A model generated the notes under the pieces. It was not told where the DNA came from. It ran no database searches and worked only from the letters and a program-made list of their open reading frames with translations. This document shows positions 46,315 through 59,130 of a stretch of 64,000 nucleotides of DNA, piece after piece (positions within the stretch are counted from its first letter, which is position 1; the number at the start of each line of letters is the position of its first letter). The stretch comes from Pogostemon cablin (taxonomy: Eukaryota > Streptophyta > Magnoliopsida > Lamiales > Lamiaceae), in NCBI GenBank assembly GCA_023678885.1, contig CM042965.1, positions 34,205,777-34,269,776 of the forward strand. Reading direction: 5' to 3'. Position numbers and translations under genes: made by a program.

Positions 46315-46628
46315 AAAAAAAATTAGAATGGCAAATTAAAAACGACTAAAATTACTAAAAAGGACGTAATTTTTTTATTTTTCCCAGCATAAAATTGATA
46401 TCTGCCAAAATTTCAAAATAACCTCTACCACATTTCAATCTTTACATATTTCTATTCTATTTTGACCGTCTCATTTTAATTTTTACGTTTCCTTTTTAAT
46501 ATGGAACCCACCTAAAACAATTAATAAATCATCATGAGACCCACATCCAACACTAATAGACCTACACACTTTACATTAAATATTATATCTTCTTACTTAC
46601 TGTACATTAAAACTAAACTCATGTAATT

Positions 46629-48725
46629 TTTTTTTTTTGAAACAGTAAAATGAGTACAAGGGGTACTCAACCCTTACAATATAGAAAAATGATTTTCTGA
46701 ACAAGCAAGATGCAACTCAAATACGTACAAAAACTGTCACCTATTCGTGAGACAAATAATTGGATTGGAGATCCAATCATTCACACAATAGTGAGTTCTA
46801 AACTCACATTTAGTTCTTATCCAATTCCAAGTTCTAAAGACATATTGCTCAAACACATCCTTCACATGCCTTGTAGATCCTTCAAAGACAACTCCATTCT
46901 GCCATTTCCATACACTCCACGCTACACCAAGCCATAGAGCATTCCAGTTTGCAGCTTTGACACCCTTTGGTTTACATCCTGTGTGCATTTCAAAGTTTGA
47001 AATAGGAGCAATGTTACCTGCCGAATAGATCCCAAGCCAGTTTCTAACCAAAGCCCAAAGAGAATATGTCATAGTGCATCCAAAGAAGAGATGCTCCTCA
47101 GTTTCCTCAGCATCATTGCACAGCACAACTACTTCTTCCCATATTTACCCCTTGCTTTGTAAGGTTAACTTTTGTGGAGGTTCTTCCTTTGAAAATTCTC
47201 CACGTGAAAAACTTGGCCTTACTCGAAACATTGCTTCTCCACAACTTACTCCAAACTTTATCAACTTCTACCAAAACACTATCTTGAGTTCTTTCGCTTA
47301 ATAACAAATATGCTGATTTAATTAAGTATAATCCATTACTCTCAAGTATCCATACCCAATGGTCTTTCATGTTAACTCCAGGTTTGAACCTGTTCAAAGT
47401 ATTCAAAAGATTCAATGAAGATGAGAGCTCCCAATTAAACAAATTTCTCCTCCAAGAAAGATTCCAATGCCACTGTCCCTCCTCATCCCATTTGCCCATC
47501 TCCTTTACTACCTTTCTTCCATCCCTAGACACCAAGAAAAGACGAGGGAATTTCTCTCGTAGAGATATTTCACCACACCACACATCGTTCCAAAAATCAA
47601 TCTCCTCTCTGTTACCAAGTTTTCTTGCCATAATTTTCCTCATCCAATCTCCCATAATTCCTTCAGAAATTTTAGATAGATCTCGAAACCACCCGGACCA
47701 TGTCCAACTCCCTCTTCTCCCACCACCAGAGTCATTTTCCATGCCCCAGATCCTATCCAAATCACCATATTTTGAAACTAGAATTTTCCGTCAAAAGAGA
47801 TTAGGTGAAGTGTGAAACTTCTAAATCCATTTCCCGAGAAGTGCACCGTTGAAGCTTTCAATATCTTTGATTCCTAAACCACCATTCTTTTTAGCAGTAC
47901 ACACCTTCCAATGAATCCAATTTATTTTTTTCTTCTCATCACACCCACCCCACAAGAATTTTCTTTGGATGCTAGATAGGGATTGGATTATGTGTTTTGG
48001 GGCTCGGTAGAAGGATAGCACAAAGGTTGGGATAGCGCTAAGGACTGCATTGATGAGAGTAGCCCTTCCTGTCATTGATAACTGTTTCGACTTCCACTTA
48101 GCTAACTTGTTTTGAAGCTTTTCAACCACTGGATCCCAGATTCTTCTTTCTTTACTGCTTGTACCTACAAGAATCCCAAGGTACTTAAATGGTAGATGGC
48201 CCAATTTGCAGTTGAGGAGCTGTGTTGCTTCATTACGGGCACTCTCTTCTTTATTGAATATGAACACTGCACTTTTTAGGAAATTGATCTTCAGCCCTGA
48301 TGCTAGCTCAACCCATCTTAGAATTGCCTTCAATGTGTGGAGACTTCTACCACTTCCAATATTGAAAAAAACCATATCATCTGAGAATTGAAGAATTCCC
48401 AAATCAATCATATTGTTTCCAATTCTCAGCGGGGTGTAGAGGTAACACTCACTTGCCTTTCTAACGAAGCTTCTAATACCTTCAGCTGCAACCAGGAAAA
48501 GGAATGGGGATAGGGGGTCACCTTGTCTCAAGCCTTTGCCGGGGAGAAATTCAGTCGTTGGACTTCCGTTCACTAGAACTGAAACTGAAGCAGATTTCAA
48601 ACACTCTTGGATCCATTTCCTCCACTTTCTACTAAAATTCATCTGTTCAAGAACTGAATCAATGAAGTTCCAATCAATTGAGTCATATGTCTTGGAGAAG
48701 TCGACTTTAAAGATGGCTGCAGTTG
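46629..48725 (-). mobile_element. 5'-truncated L1-type LINE in the intron of BAHD pseudogene 2
   Basis: On the minus strand the element starts within the reverse transcriptase, at KVDFSKTYDSIDW, and ends in a tail seen as a run of T at 46629 on the + strand. ACTAAACTCATGTAATT occurs before it (46612-46628) and, with one change, after it (48726-48742). Truncation at the 5' end, an A tail and a target duplication of about 17 bp are the marks of LINE insertion. It lies just upstream of exon 2 and has helped enlarge the intron. Confidence 0.92.
46737..48710 (-). pseudogene. LINE ORF2 fragment (reverse transcriptase and zinc domain)
   Basis: The RT shows GLRQGDPLSPFLF at about 48520 and QFSDDMVFF at about 48370; the usual FADD box has Ser for Ala. 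SIQRKFLWGG and GGLGIKDIESFN follow. Two stops, at 47821-47823 and about 47787, both look like Trp codons turned to stops. The zinc domain CNDAEETEEHLFFGC is near 47120 in a shifted frame. The endonuclease and the first RT motifs are absent because of truncation. Confidence 0.9.
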
Positions 48726-49820
48726 ACTAAAGTCATGTAATTGATGATGCAGATGACTAAACTCATGTAATTGATGATGCAGTTGACTCGTTTCAAATGT
48801 GGTGGAGTGAGTTTAGGCATTGCAAATGAGCATCACTTATCAGATGGGATTGCTGGTCTACATTTTACTAAAGATGGCTCGCGGAGGGACTATCGGAATC
48901 CCTCCGTTTTACAACCGGACTATCCTGGCGGCGTGTTCTCCCCCACGGCCTGTCTTCCCCCACATCGAGTACTAACCCCGGCCGCGCCTCGCCACTCCTT
49001 TACCCCAACTCGACACCACCTTTTCACTATTCAAGCTCACTCGGGATCAAATGGATGCCCTCAAGGCTAAATGCAACGACGGAAACGGCCCCAATTACAC
49101 CGCCTTCGAGGTGTTGGCCGGCCACGCGTGGCGGTGCGCGTGCATGGCACGTGTCCTGCCTGCTGATCAGAAAACCAAGTTGCATAATCCGGTAGATGGC
49201 CGGAACAGGCTAATCCCGCCGCCTCCGTCCCGCTACCACGGCAACGTGTTGTTCTCGCCTCCGACCGTAGCTCTTTCCGGTGAGCTGGTGTCCAATCCGT
49301 TGAAGTTTGCGGTGGGTAGGGTTCATGAGGCGATAGTCCGACTGGACGATGAGTACTTGAGGTCGGCCATGGATTACTTGGAGGTGCAGGGGGATGTTTC
49401 CGCCTTGGCGCGTAGTACGGACACGACCAGATGTCCGAATCTGGGGATCATTACTTGGACCCAGCTGCCGCTCTACGACTCAGATTTCGGGTGGGGAAAA
49501 CCCGATTCGGTCGGACCCGGAGGTGCTCCGTATGAAGGCAAAAGTTATGTTCTGGCTAGCCCGGATAATGATGGGAGCGTGTTGCATGGATTGGCGTTGT
49601 TCGAATCACATATGAAGCTCTTCAAGAATTTCTTCTATGATGCAATATTTAATTAATTAATTAAATAATGTGGCAATTGTCATGGAAATCATGAAATTTG
49701 TATCCTGTGTGAGATTGTTGTTTTTATTTCAGTTTCTAATAATAATTTGCAGTACTGCTTCACGAGAATTTTCCTTGTCTTTTTTTGCCGATAAACACAT
49801 CGGATCTTCTGCGCTATTTT

Positions 49821-49979
49821 CTTACATCATCTTTTGTGACACACATTATATAATTGACATGTAAGTGAGGAAATAAATCCAACCATTATTTTTAAGGTTT
49901 AAGCTTTCCTTTATAGGGTATAGTTTCCCTCTCTCTCCTAAGTGTCATCCATCAAACGGTGTGACACAAAAGATGATGT
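49821..49979. mobile_element. 159-bp MITE with ACATCATCTTTTGTG ends
   Basis: ACATCATCTTTTGTGACAC at the left and GTGTGACACAAAAGATGATGT at the right are near-perfect inverted repeats. It is a short relative of the element at 15147-15998. Target duplication is not clear. Confidence 0.75.
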
Positions 49980-50060
49980 TCTCTAGTTTTAATTTTTTAT
50001 TGGCAAAAGATCCTGTGCCTCCGAGGACACCATGTCCCCAACTCTCCCCCTCTATGTCCT

Positions 50061-52655
50061 TTTTTTTTTGTCGGAAAAAGAAATTTATTAAAAGAGTACC
50101 ATGGTCAGTGGTACTCAAGAAGTAGAGTTACTTACACATTAAGAATTACAGAATAAATGAGAGTAGTCTCCCAAGCAATATCAATAACCCTAACATAGCC
50201 TAGGATTAGTGCACCAATCTTGAAAAGAGATATGGGTAATTTTCCTACTTCTAAAAATGCAAAGACACCATGCTTTTATTTTGATTTCTTCAAAAAGCTT
50301 TGTTAACAACTTTGATTAGTGCACCAATCTTGAAAAGAGATATGAGTAATTTTCCTAATTCTAAAAATCCAACGTTGGATTCGTCTCCACACCTTCGAAG
50401 ATTTTGTTGTTCCTAGCTTTCCATATATACCACACAACACATGACCAAATGCACTCCAACATATGATTCTTTAGTTTTTGGCCAAGTATCCCCAAATGTT
50501 GCAAAAAGTGTGATGCTGGTTTGTTGTTCAACGCCAAGGGAGTACTTAACCACGAATAGCAAAGACATCATACCTGATAGGAGAAAGCACATTCAAAGAA
50601 AAGATGACGAGTGCCCTCTTCAAATTGCCCTCAAAGACCACAAGATCATCACCATATTTTAAGACCTTTCTCTTCTTCAAGTTAATTTGAGTGGGTAGTC
50701 TTTCTCTCAAGATTTTCTAAGATAATGCTGAAATGTTGGATGAGATCAGTGGATTTCAGATTTTAGAAAAGGCTGAGGCAATTTCTCCCTTCAAGTTTGA
50801 GTTCACCGGGATGGATAGTGATTGAGCATCATAGGCACTCTTGCTTGAATATACTCCATTAGTTATTTGCTTCCACATCCACTTGTCTTCCACCATTTCC
50901 TGCAATTTTATAGTATTTACAATGCAAAACAAGTTATCAAACAGACTCATGTTCCCAAGTGAAAAGAGATCTTCTCCAAGAGAAACTTCAATTCCAACTA
51001 TTATCTAACCAAATACCCATTTCCCCCAACATTGCATCTTTATTGTTACATACAAAATATAGTCTTGGAAATAAAACCATAAGTTTTACATCTCCAACCC
51101 AAGAATCCCTCCAAAAACTAGTTTGCATACCACAACCTAATTTTTTGTACAAATTTGATTCAAACCAAGATACTTGATTGACAGAAAAAAAATAAGTTAA
51201 AAATCTCCCTCCACCACCCAGACATAAAACTTCTACTAACCCCCTCCCCACTAAAATTTGAAATTGGCAAAATCCCATATTTGGAGTCGAGTATCCTTAC
51301 CCAAAATGAGTTGGGTTCAACTCGAATCCTCCACGCCCATTTCTCAAGCAAAGATATGTTGAAGCGTTCAAGATCTTTGACCCCAAGGCCGCCTAGTAGC
51401 TTAGGTTTGCAAACATCATTCCAAGAAACCCAAGAGAATTTTTTAATGTTCTCACTCCCCACCCCAAAAGAAAATCTCGCTGAATTTGAATGATTTCTCT
51501 CAAGGTTCGTTTGGGTAAGCGGTAGAAAGACAAATAATAAATGGGTAGCGAGGCCAAAACAACATTGAGCAAGGTAATTCTCCCTCCAAATGATATACTT
51601 TTATCCCCCCAAGCCTTCAATCTATTTTTCAGTTTTTGAACCACCCCTGACCAAGTATTTGGGCAACTATGATTGATGCCAACTTCAATTCCCAAATAAG
51701 ACATTGGAAAAATTCCAACTTCACATCTAAGTACTTCTGCCATTTCTTTCAAAAGACTTCCATCAACATTAATTCAAAAAAGACTGCACTTCGATTAGTT
51801 TACTCGAAGACCAGATAGTAACTCAAAGTTGGCAAGGATGCATTTAAGTGCCCAAATGTTTTACGTTATCATCAGCATACTGGAGATGTGAGATCTTGAC
51901 ATTCTATTTTCTGACGGTAGCAGCATCAAAGAGTTCATGATTTGTTGCTTTGGAGAACATAATACTCAATGCTTCAGAAGCAATTAGAAAAAGTAAGGGA
52001 GAAAGAGGGTTACCTTGTCTCAATCCTCTTCCTAGGTTGAACTCCTTGGTAGGACTGCCATTAACAAGAACTGAGGCTGTTGCTGTGCTGACACATTCCA
52101 TTATCCATCGACGCCATTTAGAGTTGAAACCGAGTCTGTCCATCATGATATCAAGGAAGTTCAAGTCCACTGAGTCAAAAGCCTTAGCAAAATCAATTTT
52201 GAAAACAACCTCTCTTTCTTTTTCTTCTTTGCATCGTCAATGATTTCATTAAGGGCAAGAACACCATCAAGTATCTGTCTTCCTTGAATAAAAGCTGTCT
52301 GATTTTCAGAGATTATAGTCCCAATGATTTTGCATAATCTACGAGCAAGGACTTTCGCAACCACTTTGTAGGCACTACTGATCATGGAGATATGTCTAAA
52401 GTCACCTATTGATGAGGAATTCTATTTTTTTGGGACGAGGACGATGAAGGAAGGATTAAATCCTTGCACAAATCTTCCATTTCTATGGAATTCAGCAAAC
52501 ATCTTGTGAAAATCTTCTTTCAAAAGGTCCCAATATTCTTTAATGAAGGCAAAAGTGGAACTATCAGGACCTGGACTTTTCGAAGAATCGCAACTCCAAA
52601 CTGCATCCTTGATCTCTGCTTCTGAGAATGTTTCTATTAACATTTGATTGGAGTG
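50061..52655 (-). mobile_element. L1-type LINE, second minus-strand copy, degraded and 5'-truncated
   Basis: A run of T at 50061-50070 is the reversed A tail. Coding remnants run from 52643 leftward through the whole reverse transcriptase to a zinc-domain remnant near 50600. The 5' end is truncated just before the RT. I did not find a target duplication. It resembles the LINE at 46629 in its tail-proximal GGTACTCA phrase but is a separate, more decayed insertion. Confidence 0.85.
50560..52643 (-). pseudogene. LINE ORF2 remnant (reverse transcriptase), many lesions
   Basis: Readable blocks in order are KSPGPDSSTFAFIKEYW and FIVLVPKK (52440-52643), NQTAFIQGRQILDGVLALNE (about 52250-52310), GLRQGNPLSPLLFLIASEAL (about 52000; the usual GDP has Asn for Asp), YLGIEVGINHS (51690), and SYLSFYRLPK-like and GGLGVKDLERFN blocks (51540 and 51380). 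A last zinc-domain trace, EEGTRHLFFEC, lies near 50600. At least six stops or frame changes separate these blocks. The YADD-type catalytic box near 51880 is not intact. Confidence 0.87.
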
Positions 52656-52905
52656 ATGATATTAGTTCTCATTTTTTTGTTATATTTTTATGTTCACCTA
52701 TGCTCTCTTTTCTTTTCTTTTTTTTTTACTGTTTACTTGGGTTTTAAAAACAAATGAATAATAGCATTTTTTATTTTATTTTATTTGTTTAAGATAGTTT
52801 TTAATTTTATGTTAAATAAATGTGTAAGGAATGTTTGTTGATATGTGTAAAAATTGATGTGAGAGAAAAGATGAAAGAAGTGAGAGTATTAAGTGAAAAG
52901 ATAAT

Positions 52906-54817
52906 TGATTGGTGTCATTTTCACCTAAATTTTAGTTTCTTTTTATTATTTATTTGCTTTTATTTTTATTCTTCTTGTATATCTTTTGGTGGAGTTTTAT
53001 GTTCATATGGAGATGTGTGCTTTTAAACGATAAATGTGTGATTTTCATGATTAAGTGCCTTAAATTGCGTGACATTGGTAAATATTTAGAGAATTGATAA
53101 TTTGGTTTATTTTTTGTAAATTTCAGGTATAAATGGACTCTAGAAGTGAAGAGGAAGATGTAGGAAAAAGTAAAGCTCAATTCGGAGTCTAAACGAGAAG
53201 GTTATGATTAGAATGGTGTGCCACTTTGCATGACTTGTAACATCTTCAAATGTAGGAATTTTTGTAAGTTCTTTATATGGATAGAAAGGCAAGAAAAATA
53301 GAATCGCGTGAGCGTAAAAATCACTCAAATTGGAGATCGGATGTGAAAGTTATGCACGAAACAGTGAAGTAGCGCGAAGCTGTCATAAAAATTCGACCAC
53401 CCTCACAAAAATTCGGTCGAATTTTTGTGACAGTTTAGGGAAAACCAGAGGCGAAACAGAGCAACGGAGACTGAGCAAACTGACATAAAAATTCGACCTC
53501 TTCATGAAAATTCGGTCGAATTTTTCTGCTGTTTTGCAGAAAAATTCGACCACCCTCACAAAAATTCGGTCGAATTTTTGTGAAAATATACCCTGTCCAG
53601 CAGATCAGTATAAATTCCCATTTTTGGCTGACTTTTTCCCCAAGTTTGATGGGGAACTAGCCCTAGCCTCCATTTTCGTGAAACCCACCTACTCTACACC
53701 ATCATCTACACACACTACCATCTCCATCCATTTTTCACTTCATTTTTCCACCATTTTCACACTTCCACCTATCAAACTTCATCTCTTTCATTCACCCATC
53801 ACACTTCTAGAGGAGAAAGAGGCATTTGGAAGAAGGATTGCATGTTGAAGGAGAATTTCAAGCCAAACACAAAATAGGGGAGAAATTACCTTTGATTTGC
53901 ATTTTCTTTGTTTATTTAGCTACAATGGATGTTGTTAAGCATTGTTTTGATGATTTGATGATGTTAGTTGTTGGCTAGACCTCTTGTGAGGCTAGCCACT
54001 TGATGGATTAGGGATCTATGGATTTGTTGAATGTTTAATGGTTTAATTGATGTGATGTTGGAATTTCTTACATGATTTTTGATTTACTTAATTTGTATTA
54101 TAACTTGTGTGGCTGAATTCCCTAATTATTGTATTAGGAGGACCAATCCAATATTATGATTAGGGGTTTGATTGAATCATGTTATAATGTGGATTTTGTG
54201 TGTTAGTGTATGAAGTATGTGGTTTCATCTTTATATGCTTAAAACATTCATGTGAGAACACATAATTGGTTTATCATATTTGGTTGATTAATTGAGTGAG
54301 GAGACAAATCTTGTTATCATAGTACCTTAAGGGAATTGAGAGTGAGATTCAATCTTTTGTGCTTAAAACTTGTAATGAGTTTAGAACCTAATGATCTTGG
54401 CCTAGGAATTAGGGGTGTATATGTGATTGTTTCTATTCCAATGATCATTGATATTTGCCATTTGAAGTCAACAAGCCATGTTGTGTCCTTGATCTTGAAT
54501 GTGGTTAGCCTTGCTCTTCTTTAGATTGTCCTACATCCATTTTATTTTAATTGTGGTTACTTGATACTTTAGTTGATCATCTTAGTTGTTTATTGTTCTT
54601 ATTTGTTACTTGCTTAGATAATTTGTAGTTCAATTGCTCTTTACAATTTTCAAAACTCAAAAATCCGATCACTTCTCTAAAGCATGGTTGAAAACAAACA
54701 CGGATACGCTCTTGGTTTAACTCTCTCTATAAATGAAATTAAAACTTGGGTCAAAGCACTACACGATAAGGTTTGCTTACCTTAATCAATTTAATCCCTA
54801 AATTGGCAAAAAGTTCA
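52906..54817. repeat. Solo LTR, 1912 bp, 5-bp target duplication
   Basis: It starts TGATTGGTGTCATTTTCACC, ends GGCAAAAAGTTCA, and is flanked by ATAAT at 52901-52905 and 54818-54822. It shares TCACCTA-ATTTTAG, ATAGTACCTTAAGGGAATTG and GAACCTAATGATCTTGGCC phrases with the LTR at 22489. A unit holding AAAATTCGACC and AAAATTCGGTCGAATTTTT is repeated three times at 53386-53585. No retrotransposon genes are adjacent. Confidence 0.88.
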
Positions 54818-54961
54818 ATAATATATAAAAAGTGGGTGGATTAAGGGTTAATAGGGATCGTATGTTATGGGAGTGTTTTTAAAAATTTGGGTATAAATTT
54901 TGAAAAAAAAAAACCGGATTTTTAAAAGGAAAACAGAAACATAGCGTATTGATGCGTAATA

Positions 54962-55164
54962 CTCTCTCCGTCTGGTTTTAAGGTGTCCGTTTACTTTTTG
55001 CACGTGGATTAAGAAGTATTATTATTATATGTAAAGTGGGTAGTTGTATTAGAGGGAAGTGGTGGGTCATATTATGTACTCTTTTACTAATTAGAGGAAA
55101 TTGATACCTTTGAACCGGATGCCAAAAATAATAAAATAGACACCTTAGAAGCGGACGGAGGCGG
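54962..55164. mobile_element. Stowaway MITE, 203 bp
   Basis: CTCTCTCCGTCTGGTTTTAA at the left pairs with AGAAGCGGACGGAGGCGG at the right, with TA on both sides. Confidence 0.8.
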
Positions 55165-55705
55165 TATATATATTTTAATAACAAATGTACTTGTAGTCAC
55201 AAGTAACCTAATTAAATTTCTCCATCTCTTCTTACAATAATTCAATTAACATAATGCATAAGTTAGAATGATCGGTCATTTGATGGTGGTGTGGAGTCCT
55301 TTCTATTTGAGATAATTACGTGTTGACTGTTCATTGGGCTCACCACATCTCAATTTAGCGGCCATGCTATTTGATGAAAATTGATAAATGGGCTCAACTG
55401 CAATGTGAAGAATGAGCGATAAATTGGAGCTGAAATATTTTTCAGCATTTCACTTTTTTGAGTTTGTTAGGAAAATATAGATATATGTCATTTATATTTG
55501 GCATAATTTAAATTCAGTACTCATGTTTTCAAATTTCCCAATTTAGGTCTAGATGTGTTTGATTATAGTCCTTTTTATCCAATTTTTTGAGCTCACGCAT
55601 TATTACTCCTATTTTCTAGCGAAAGAGGATCTAAAGCCAAAACCTCAAAAGTATAATTTCAAAATTATGATCACTTTTTAATATACACAAATACTTTATA
55701 CCGTA
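55165..55705. other. Intergenic, no gene seen
   Basis: AT-rich DNA. No credible reading frame, RNA gene or closed transposon is visible. Confidence 0.5.
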
Positions 55706-55971
55706 CTCCCTTCGTCCCATAAATAAATTCACACTTTTTATTTTTATCCGTCCCATAAACAAGTTCACACCCCCAAATAAAGAAATACACACAAATCAAT
55801 AACTATACAACACACTTTAATTTCAAAATTGCAACACCTTTACAACTCACATAACTTACTTTATAATAGTATATTTATTACCTAAAAATATCAATCTACC
55901 TCTAAAAGTAAATTTTTTCTTAAACTCTGTATCTTACACTAACTATGAATTTCTCTTTGGAACGAAGGGAG
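55706..55971. mobile_element. Stowaway MITE, 266 bp
   Basis: It starts CTCCCTTCGTCCCATAAATA, ends TTTGGAACGAAGGGAG, and has TA on both sides. It is the better-preserved relative of 37092-37357. Confidence 0.88.
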
Positions 55972-56304
55972 TATTTATTATTTAGAAATATTATATTATC
56001 CTCAAAATTCAATAAAGTTAAGTATTTTATTTCTTAAACAATATGGAACAATAAATGTAAGCTTAATCTTAGTATTGAGGGAATACTTTATTTTATTCAA
56101 TTAATTAAAATATTGTTTGATTTTTTTTATTTATTACTCAGTTCGTCCTAAAAAAAACTTTTCACACTTTCTATATTTATTAGTTTTATAACACTCTTCA
56201 CAACCTTAAAAAGGAAACAACCCTTTATTCACAACATCAAAAATTATTTTTTAATTTTAAATTTATCATTTTCACCTATCTTCACAACATCAAAAATTAT
56301 TTTT

Positions 56305-58877
56305 GAAATAATTACTTGTAGGTACAAATTTCCTATGTATAATTAATTCTAGGTACATTATCCAAAATAAATAACTTCTAGGTATAAAATAAATCATTGA
56401 AATACCCACTATGCCCTTAATTAAAATAAATCTCATCAACAATTTTAGATTTAAGATTTTCACGTGATTTCCTGCTACCAAATAAAGAATCTAAACTTTC
56501 CTTAATCACATATCTGCATTTCGTTCATTACGTTTTTTTATTTATGGATTACAAGGTTGCATATATTCATTCCGTGCCTTCTGCATTTTGTGCAATCGAA
56601 ACTGCATTTTGTACTTCATATATATTTTCCAAAAATACTTCATATATATTTTCCTCAAATATTCCATTAATCTGCATTTTGTGATGTCTGCATTTCGTGT
56701 CGTTCGTGCATTTAAGGGAAATTCAAAATTCAGGATAAATTTGGCAAGCAATATTGAAATAGTGTAGAATAATAATTTCATTCCTATAAAATTAATGCAA
56801 CGTCCACTCAAATCATTACTCCAGCTCTACATATCCATGATTTCTACCCATCTTAGGTTGGTAGGCACTTAGCAGCATCGTATTCCCTCTAGTACATCCT
56901 CTCACGTGTGCGGTAGGCAAATGTTAGATCCTCTGTGCTGGACCCATCTTATTACATAAACTTGATCTTAGTAAACTACTGGTTATTACACTCTACAGGC
57001 TTATTAACAAGTAATGCATCCTCATTAACTTCTAATATGATATCTACAGTGACATGTATTATCTATTATGCTTTACTGATTTCTCCTACATAATATGCAA
57101 CGAAACCATTTTCTTGGGAATCATCATCAAACTGAATCATTGGAGAATGCAAAAGAGCAACTGGAGGATCCTTATGAAGCCACATTCTTGAGAGGGGACG
57201 ATTTCGATGTAGCTGATGAGCTCCCCTCCAACAAGTCACTGTTTGATCTTACTGGGTTCACGTGCAAAATTTCTTTGAGCATGACATCCTTCATCATCAG
57301 GCGATCATCTGCACGCGTGCTAAGGCACAATAATACCACAGCCAGTGTCTTTAGCATTTCATGCATTTGTGGGTGGGTCAGCCTTTACCTTCAATTTAAT
57401 TTTTTGCACAAGATGCACAATCAAAATCAGGTCTACATTCTGCATAAAATGCGGAATAAAAGTGTCATTATAATTCAATTTAATTTTTGCACGTAATACA
57501 CAATCAAATCAGGTCTATATTTTGCAAAAAATGTAGAATAAAAATGTATCAAAGAACACAATCGATCTAGACAATATCAAGTAATTAATTTAAGTGAGCA
57601 ATCAATTTTGTTTAAATATTAGAATAGCAGCCCAAACATCCTAGGTGTCCACACACAAAATATCATACACACCTCTTTTCACTCTCAATCATAGCCCTCA
57701 TTCCCTCTCAAACAAAACTTTTGCACTAAATAAAAAAAATTAACTCTTTATTTTGCACGAAATGCAAAAAAAAATGGTATGGACCATCCATTCACTAAGA
57801 AATAAATTCTCATATGCGTCTTCCATTCTCAATCACAAAATTTGCACGAAATGCACAAAAATAACCTCTAAAATATGCAAGCAAGTGTACTGTGATGCAG
57901 AAATATGCACGCATGCAGAAAACCAGCTTAAGAATTCTAAGAAATGTACAAAAAATCAGTACATAGTCTTCCATGGCTACGAAATAAATTCTCACAGACC
58001 CGTTTCAATCTCAATGACAGATTTGGCACGAGTTAAAGCGAAAAATCAGACTGAAAATTGCACGAAATGCACAAAACATCCGTCCACATTACGCATGAAA
58101 TGCACAAAAAAATTCCAACTAAAATGCACGAAAAGCACAAAAGCTGACTCAATTCAAAGCACCATTCAACAATAATTCACTGCACATTTTTGTCTCAAAT
58201 TTACACAAATTTACTCCATTCAAAACACCATTGAACAAAATAAAGAAGTATCTCACAGCTCCAATCGACACTGAAGCCCCTAATTCTCCACATCAAATTA
58301 GGGTTTCACGGAGACGATTGGGTATACGGAATTCGACACAAAATGAAGCAAAAAATCAGACAGAAAATTGCAAATATCTCACAGCCCAATCCATATTTGA
58401 AGCCCCAAATTCTCCAAATCAAATTAAGGTTTAACAGAGACGATAGTATAAAAAGTGAATCGAAAACTTTGAAGATTGGTATAAGAATTCATGCACGAAA
58501 TGCAAACCTGGACGCACAAATCATCTTCGTCTTCGTGGCCAAATCTTCTTCGTCTTCGGCGGGTGTGTTCGATTCCATAGGAAGATTTGGGGATTCCGAT
58601 TCTGCACTATCATTTGGAATAAATGGTGTTTCAGGATGGAAAGAAGATATATCCCATTAATTGGGGGGATATTGTTGAAAAATCTAGTTTGGGTACATTT
58701 GCTTCAGTAAAAGTGGGCTGCGGGATTTCTTGTTTGACTTGTACGTGGAATCGGGATTTGAATTGAGGGCATATTCGTCAAACCATATTGAAATTGTGTA
58801 GTTCGGAGTACTAATTTTAGTACTATGTATTTCACAGTAATTTCACTATAAGCTATGTACCTAATAGTTACTAATTC
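56305..58877. mobile_element. Mutator-type element of 2573 bp with subterminal TGCATTTCGTGC repeats
   Basis: GAAATAATTACTTGTAGGTAC at the left and GTACCTAATAGTTACTAATTC at the right are inverted repeats, flanked by the perfect 9-bp duplication ATTATTTTT at 56296-56304 and 58878-58886. The left half has repeated CTGCATTTTGTGC and TGCATTTCGTG; the right half has the complement, GCACGAAATGCA, many times. No transposase is recognised. Reading frames at 57095-57496 (with DPYEATFLRGDDFDVADEL) and, on the minus strand, near 58620-58490 (with PAEDEEDLATKTKM) may be captured or eroded coding pieces of unknown identity. Confidence 0.82.
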
Positions 58878-59130
58878 ATTATTTTTTAATTTTAATTTTA
58901 TCATTTTCACCTATCACAAATACCGTTATTTTATATTTTTTTATTATTTAAAAATATTATATATAATACCCTCTCCGAAGTAAACAAAATTAATAAAAAA
59001 GAATAAATTTTTGTTAAACAACTTTGAAACAGTAAACGTAAAGTATTAAGAGTACATCATTAATACAACCATTTTTCATAAATTACCCGAAATAAAAGTT
59101 GGAAAGCTTAAACAAGGACTGAAGGAATAC

